Source: Anaerolineae bacterium (GTDB taxonomy: Bacteria; Chloroflexota; Anaerolineae; B4-G1). From it: a stretch of 8,156 bases of DNA. The stretch is from contig JALWUZ010000101.1 of the NCBI GenBank assembly GCA_027079895.1, forward strand, positions 1 to 8,156, read 5' to 3'. Each line of letters opens with the position of its first letter. The first letter of the stretch is position 1. Of the stretch, positions 6,535 to 8,156 are shown piece by piece. The translations under genes were made by a program, and so were the position numbers. Below the pieces are notes generated by a model. The model worked only from the letters and a program-made list of their open reading frames with translations, had not been told where the DNA came from and made no database searches.

Positions 6535-6562
6535 TTTACACCATCGGCGATTGTGATATAAT
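6535..6562 (+). promoter_or_regulatory. Extended -10 sigma70-type promoter of the nuo genes
   Basis: TTTACA (6535-6540, five of six consensus bases) and a perfect TATAAT (6557-6562) are separated by 16 bp, and a TGA triplet directly before the -10 gives an extended -10 motif. Transcription should begin near 6569 and leave a leader of about 32 nt before nuoA. It is the strongest-looking promoter in the window. Confidence 0.8.
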
Positions 6563-6590
6563 ATTTGCCGCCCACGAAAACCTTCTCCCT

Positions 6591-6595
6591 GGAGG
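6591..6595 (+). promoter_or_regulatory. Ribosome binding site that fixes the nuoA GTG start
   Basis: GGAGG lies 5 nt before the GTG at 6601. The in-frame TTG at 6565 lies upstream of the predicted transcription start and has no ribosome site, so it is not used. Confidence 0.85.
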
Positions 6596-6600
6596 CTCAC

Positions 6601-6957
6601 GTGCTAAACCAATTCGCTTTCGTCGGTGTCTTTTTGGTCGTCGCGATTGTTTTCGGTGTAGCCCCTCCGGTCTTGGCCTGGTTCTTCCGCCCCAAGAAGC
6701 CCAACCCCCGCAAATCTTCAACTTACGAATGCGGCGTGCGCACTCACGGGGATACCTGGGTGCAGTTCAAGGCCCAGTACTACACTTACGCCCTGGCCTT
6801 CGTGGTCTTCGATGTCGAGGCCGCGTTTCTGTTCCCCTGGGCCGTGGCGTACAACGGCCTGACCCTTTACGCCGTGGTCGAAGCGGTGCTCTTCATCCTC
6901 ATCCTGCTCGGTGGGTTGTTCTACCTCTGGCGGCAAAAGGCCCTGGAGTGGATGTGA
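6601..6957 (+). CDS. nuoA: NADH-quinone oxidoreductase subunit A (complex I)
   Basis: NuoA is a small membrane subunit of respiratory complex I, sited near the junction of the membrane and peripheral arms close to the quinone site. The 118 residues match the usual family length. Three membrane helices are visible (about 5-28, 60-80, 88-110). The conserved loop between the first two holds Y42-E-C44-G45, and the second helix holds the family motif A-L-x-F-x-x-F70-D71-V-E73 followed by FLFPW. The GTG start is chosen for the GGAGG before it. nuoH follows after 27 nt, so the two are co-transcribed from the extended -10 promoter. Confidence 0.96.
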   Translation: MLNQFAFVGVFLVVAIVFGVAPPVLAWFFRPKKPNPRKSSTYECGVRTHGDTWVQFKAQYYTYALAFVVFDVEAAFLFPWAVAYNGLTLYAVVEAVLFILILLGGLFYLWRQKALEWM

Positions 6958-6984
6958 CCCCCGACCCCCACAGGAGTCAAGCGT

Positions 6985-8156
6985 ATGGCCTTCTTCGAGT
7001 TCCTCAAAGACCCGTTTGTCAACATCGGGCAGTGGTTCCACGGCTTGCTGATCAACTTCGGACTGCCGGACGTTTGGGTGCAGATCATCTCGCTGGTGGC
7101 CGGAGCGTTCCTCCTCGCCATCGTGCCGCTGACCGCGATGTTCTTCCTCATCTGGTACGAGCGGAAGATCGTCGCCCGCATCGGCGACCGGCTGGGCCCC
7201 AACAACTCCGGGGCTTACGGCGGCCCCTACGGGCTGTTCCAGGTCTTCGCCGACGCCATCAAGATGTTCACCAAAGAGGACGTCATCCCCGACGCCGCCG
7301 ATTACTGGGTCTTCAACATTGCCCCGGTAATCGTGATGGCGGTCGCCGTGCTCGTCTGGGCGGTCATCCCGCTCGGACAGGGGCTCATCGGGGCCGATAT
7401 CAACATCGGCGTGTTCTTCATTCTCTCCGTCGGGGCGGGAGGGATCGTCTCCATCCTAATGGCCGGTTGGAGTTCCAACAACAAGTACGCGCTGCTGGCC
7501 GCGTTGCGCGGAGTGGCTACGCTGGTCGGCTACGAGGTACCGCAGGCTCTGGCCGTGCTGGGGGTGGTGATGGCGGCGGGGTCGTTCTCCTTGCAGGACA
7601 TCGTGGCCGCCCAGGACGTGCCCTTCATCCTGGCGATGCCCATCCCCGCCGTGCTGTTCCTGGCCTCTCTGCTGGCGGAGTTGGGACGGCGGCCTTTCGA
7701 TTTGGTCGAGGCGGACTCGGAGATCGTGGCCGGGTACTTCATCGAGTACAGCGGGATGAAGTTCGGTATGTTCTACCTGGCGGAGTTCATGAATCAGTTG
7801 ATGGTCTCCGTGCTCTTCTCGACGCTGTTCCTGTCGGGGTGGCGCGGCCCCTGGGTCGAGCAGGCTCCCATCCTGGGCCCGGTGTGGCTGGCGATCAAGA
7901 CGTTGCTGGTGATGCTGGTGATTCAGTTCATGCAGTACACTCTCCCCCGGCTGCGGATTGACCAGATTCTCTCGGTCAACTGGAAGTTCATCACCCCGTT
8001 GGCCCTGGTGACGCTTTCGGTGCTGGCTGTGGTGGGGAAGTTGCTGCCGGAGGGGATTGGTATCTGGGGCTGGACGCTGGCGTTTCTGCTGGCGAATGTG
8101 CTCGTCGCTGCCGGCGCGCTGGGATTGCTCGCGGTGGCCGCCCGTCGGGCGCGGAA
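6985..8156 (+). CDS. nuoH: NADH-quinone oxidoreductase subunit H (complex I), 3' end beyond window
   Basis: NuoH is the membrane subunit that forms much of the quinone-binding chamber and links it to the proton-pumping arm. The frame is open for 390 residues to the window edge. Signature stretches are E59-R-K with IGDRLGPN, LFQVFADAIKMFTKED (84-99), GWSSNNKY (161-168), AELGRRPFD (231-239) and EYSGMKFG (254-261), with several hydrophobic helices between them. The conserved core ends near 350; a further hydrophobic segment (about 360-386) ending in basic residues makes it longer than the 325-residue E. coli protein, and the stop is probably near. The ATG at 6985 has an AGGAG ribosome site 8 nt upstream. 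It directly follows nuoA, which is not the classic A-B-C-D order. Confidence 0.97.
   Translation, partial: MAFFEFLKDPFVNIGQWFHGLLINFGLPDVWVQIISLVAGAFLLAIVPLTAMFFLIWYERKIVARIGDRLGPNNSGAYGGPYGLFQVFADAIKMFTKEDVIPDAADYWVFNIAPVIVMAVAVLVWAVIPLGQGLIGADINIGVFFILSVGAGGIVSILMAGWSSNNKYALLAALRGVATLVGYEVPQALAVLGVVMAAGSFSLQDIVAAQDVPFILAMPIPAVLFLASLLAELGRRPFDLVEADSEIVAGYFIEYSGMKFGMFYLAEFMNQLMVSVLFSTLFLSGWRGPWVEQAPILGPVWLAIKTLLVMLVIQFMQYTLPRLRIDQILSVNWKFITPLALVTLSVLAVVGKLLPEGIGIWGWTLAFLLANVLVAAGALGLLAVAARRAR

Noticed and set aside
6565..6600. In-frame TTG start that would extend nuoA by 12 residues
   Set aside because: It lies at or before the predicted transcription start and has no ribosome site, while GTG at 6601 has GGAGG 5 nt upstream and gives the normal family length.
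1..8156. CRISPR arrays, tRNA or rRNA genes, insertion sequences
   Set aside because: No regularly spaced direct repeats, cloverleaf-like sequence, transposase motif or terminal inverted repeats with target duplication were seen.

Overview
The window is GC-rich bacterial DNA that looks chromosomal. It has compact operons, Shine-Dalgarno-led GTG and ATG starts, and clear TTGxxx/TATAAT promoters. The gene types suggest a filamentous-type or thermophilic Chloroflexota bacterium (Anaerolineae-like): a Ser/Thr kinase with a PQQ propeller, a VanW/YoaR-type domain fused to a serine hydrolase, and nuo genes. That placement is inference from protein style, not from a marker gene.

Minus strand, 4881 down to 1: a tightly packed signalling operon of five genes. 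In transcription order they are (1) a Ser/Thr protein kinase with a C-terminal eight-repeat PQQ/WD-like propeller, (2) a J-domain protein fused to a von Willebrand A (VWA) domain, (3) a zinc-ribbon plus FHA protein, (4) a 79-residue beta-rich acidic-tailed protein of unknown function, perhaps Sm-like, and (5) an OmpR/PhoB-family response regulator cut off by the window edge. Junctions are a 4-nt overlap, an 8-nt overlap, a 9-nt gap and a 15-nt gap, so co-translation is very likely. A near-consensus promoter (TTGCGC-17-TATAAT) lies directly before the kinase and predicts an almost leaderless mRNA.

Minus strand, 6370 to 4940: an N-terminally anchored exported protein with a YoaR/VanW-type domain followed by a class A beta-lactamase-like serine hydrolase domain. 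It has its own promoter in the divergent intergenic region. No good terminator separates it from the kinase promoter, so some read-through into the signalling operon is possible.

Intergenic 6371-6600: two divergent promoters, a perfect 21-bp palindrome between them (6463-6483) and a smaller inverted repeat (6505-6528) next to the nuoA promoter.

Plus strand, 6601 to the right edge: nuoA followed directly by nuoH, membrane subunits of respiratory complex I. nuoB to nuoG are absent between them. nuoH is still open at the window end.

Working model (inference): the kinase phosphorylates threonines on itself or on partners, the FHA protein reads the phosphothreonine, the J-VWA protein recruits a chaperone or builds a Mg2+-dependent complex, and the response regulator gives the transcriptional output. 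The joining of a eukaryote-like phospho-relay, a chaperone adaptor and a two-component regulator in one translationally coupled operon is the most interesting part of the window.
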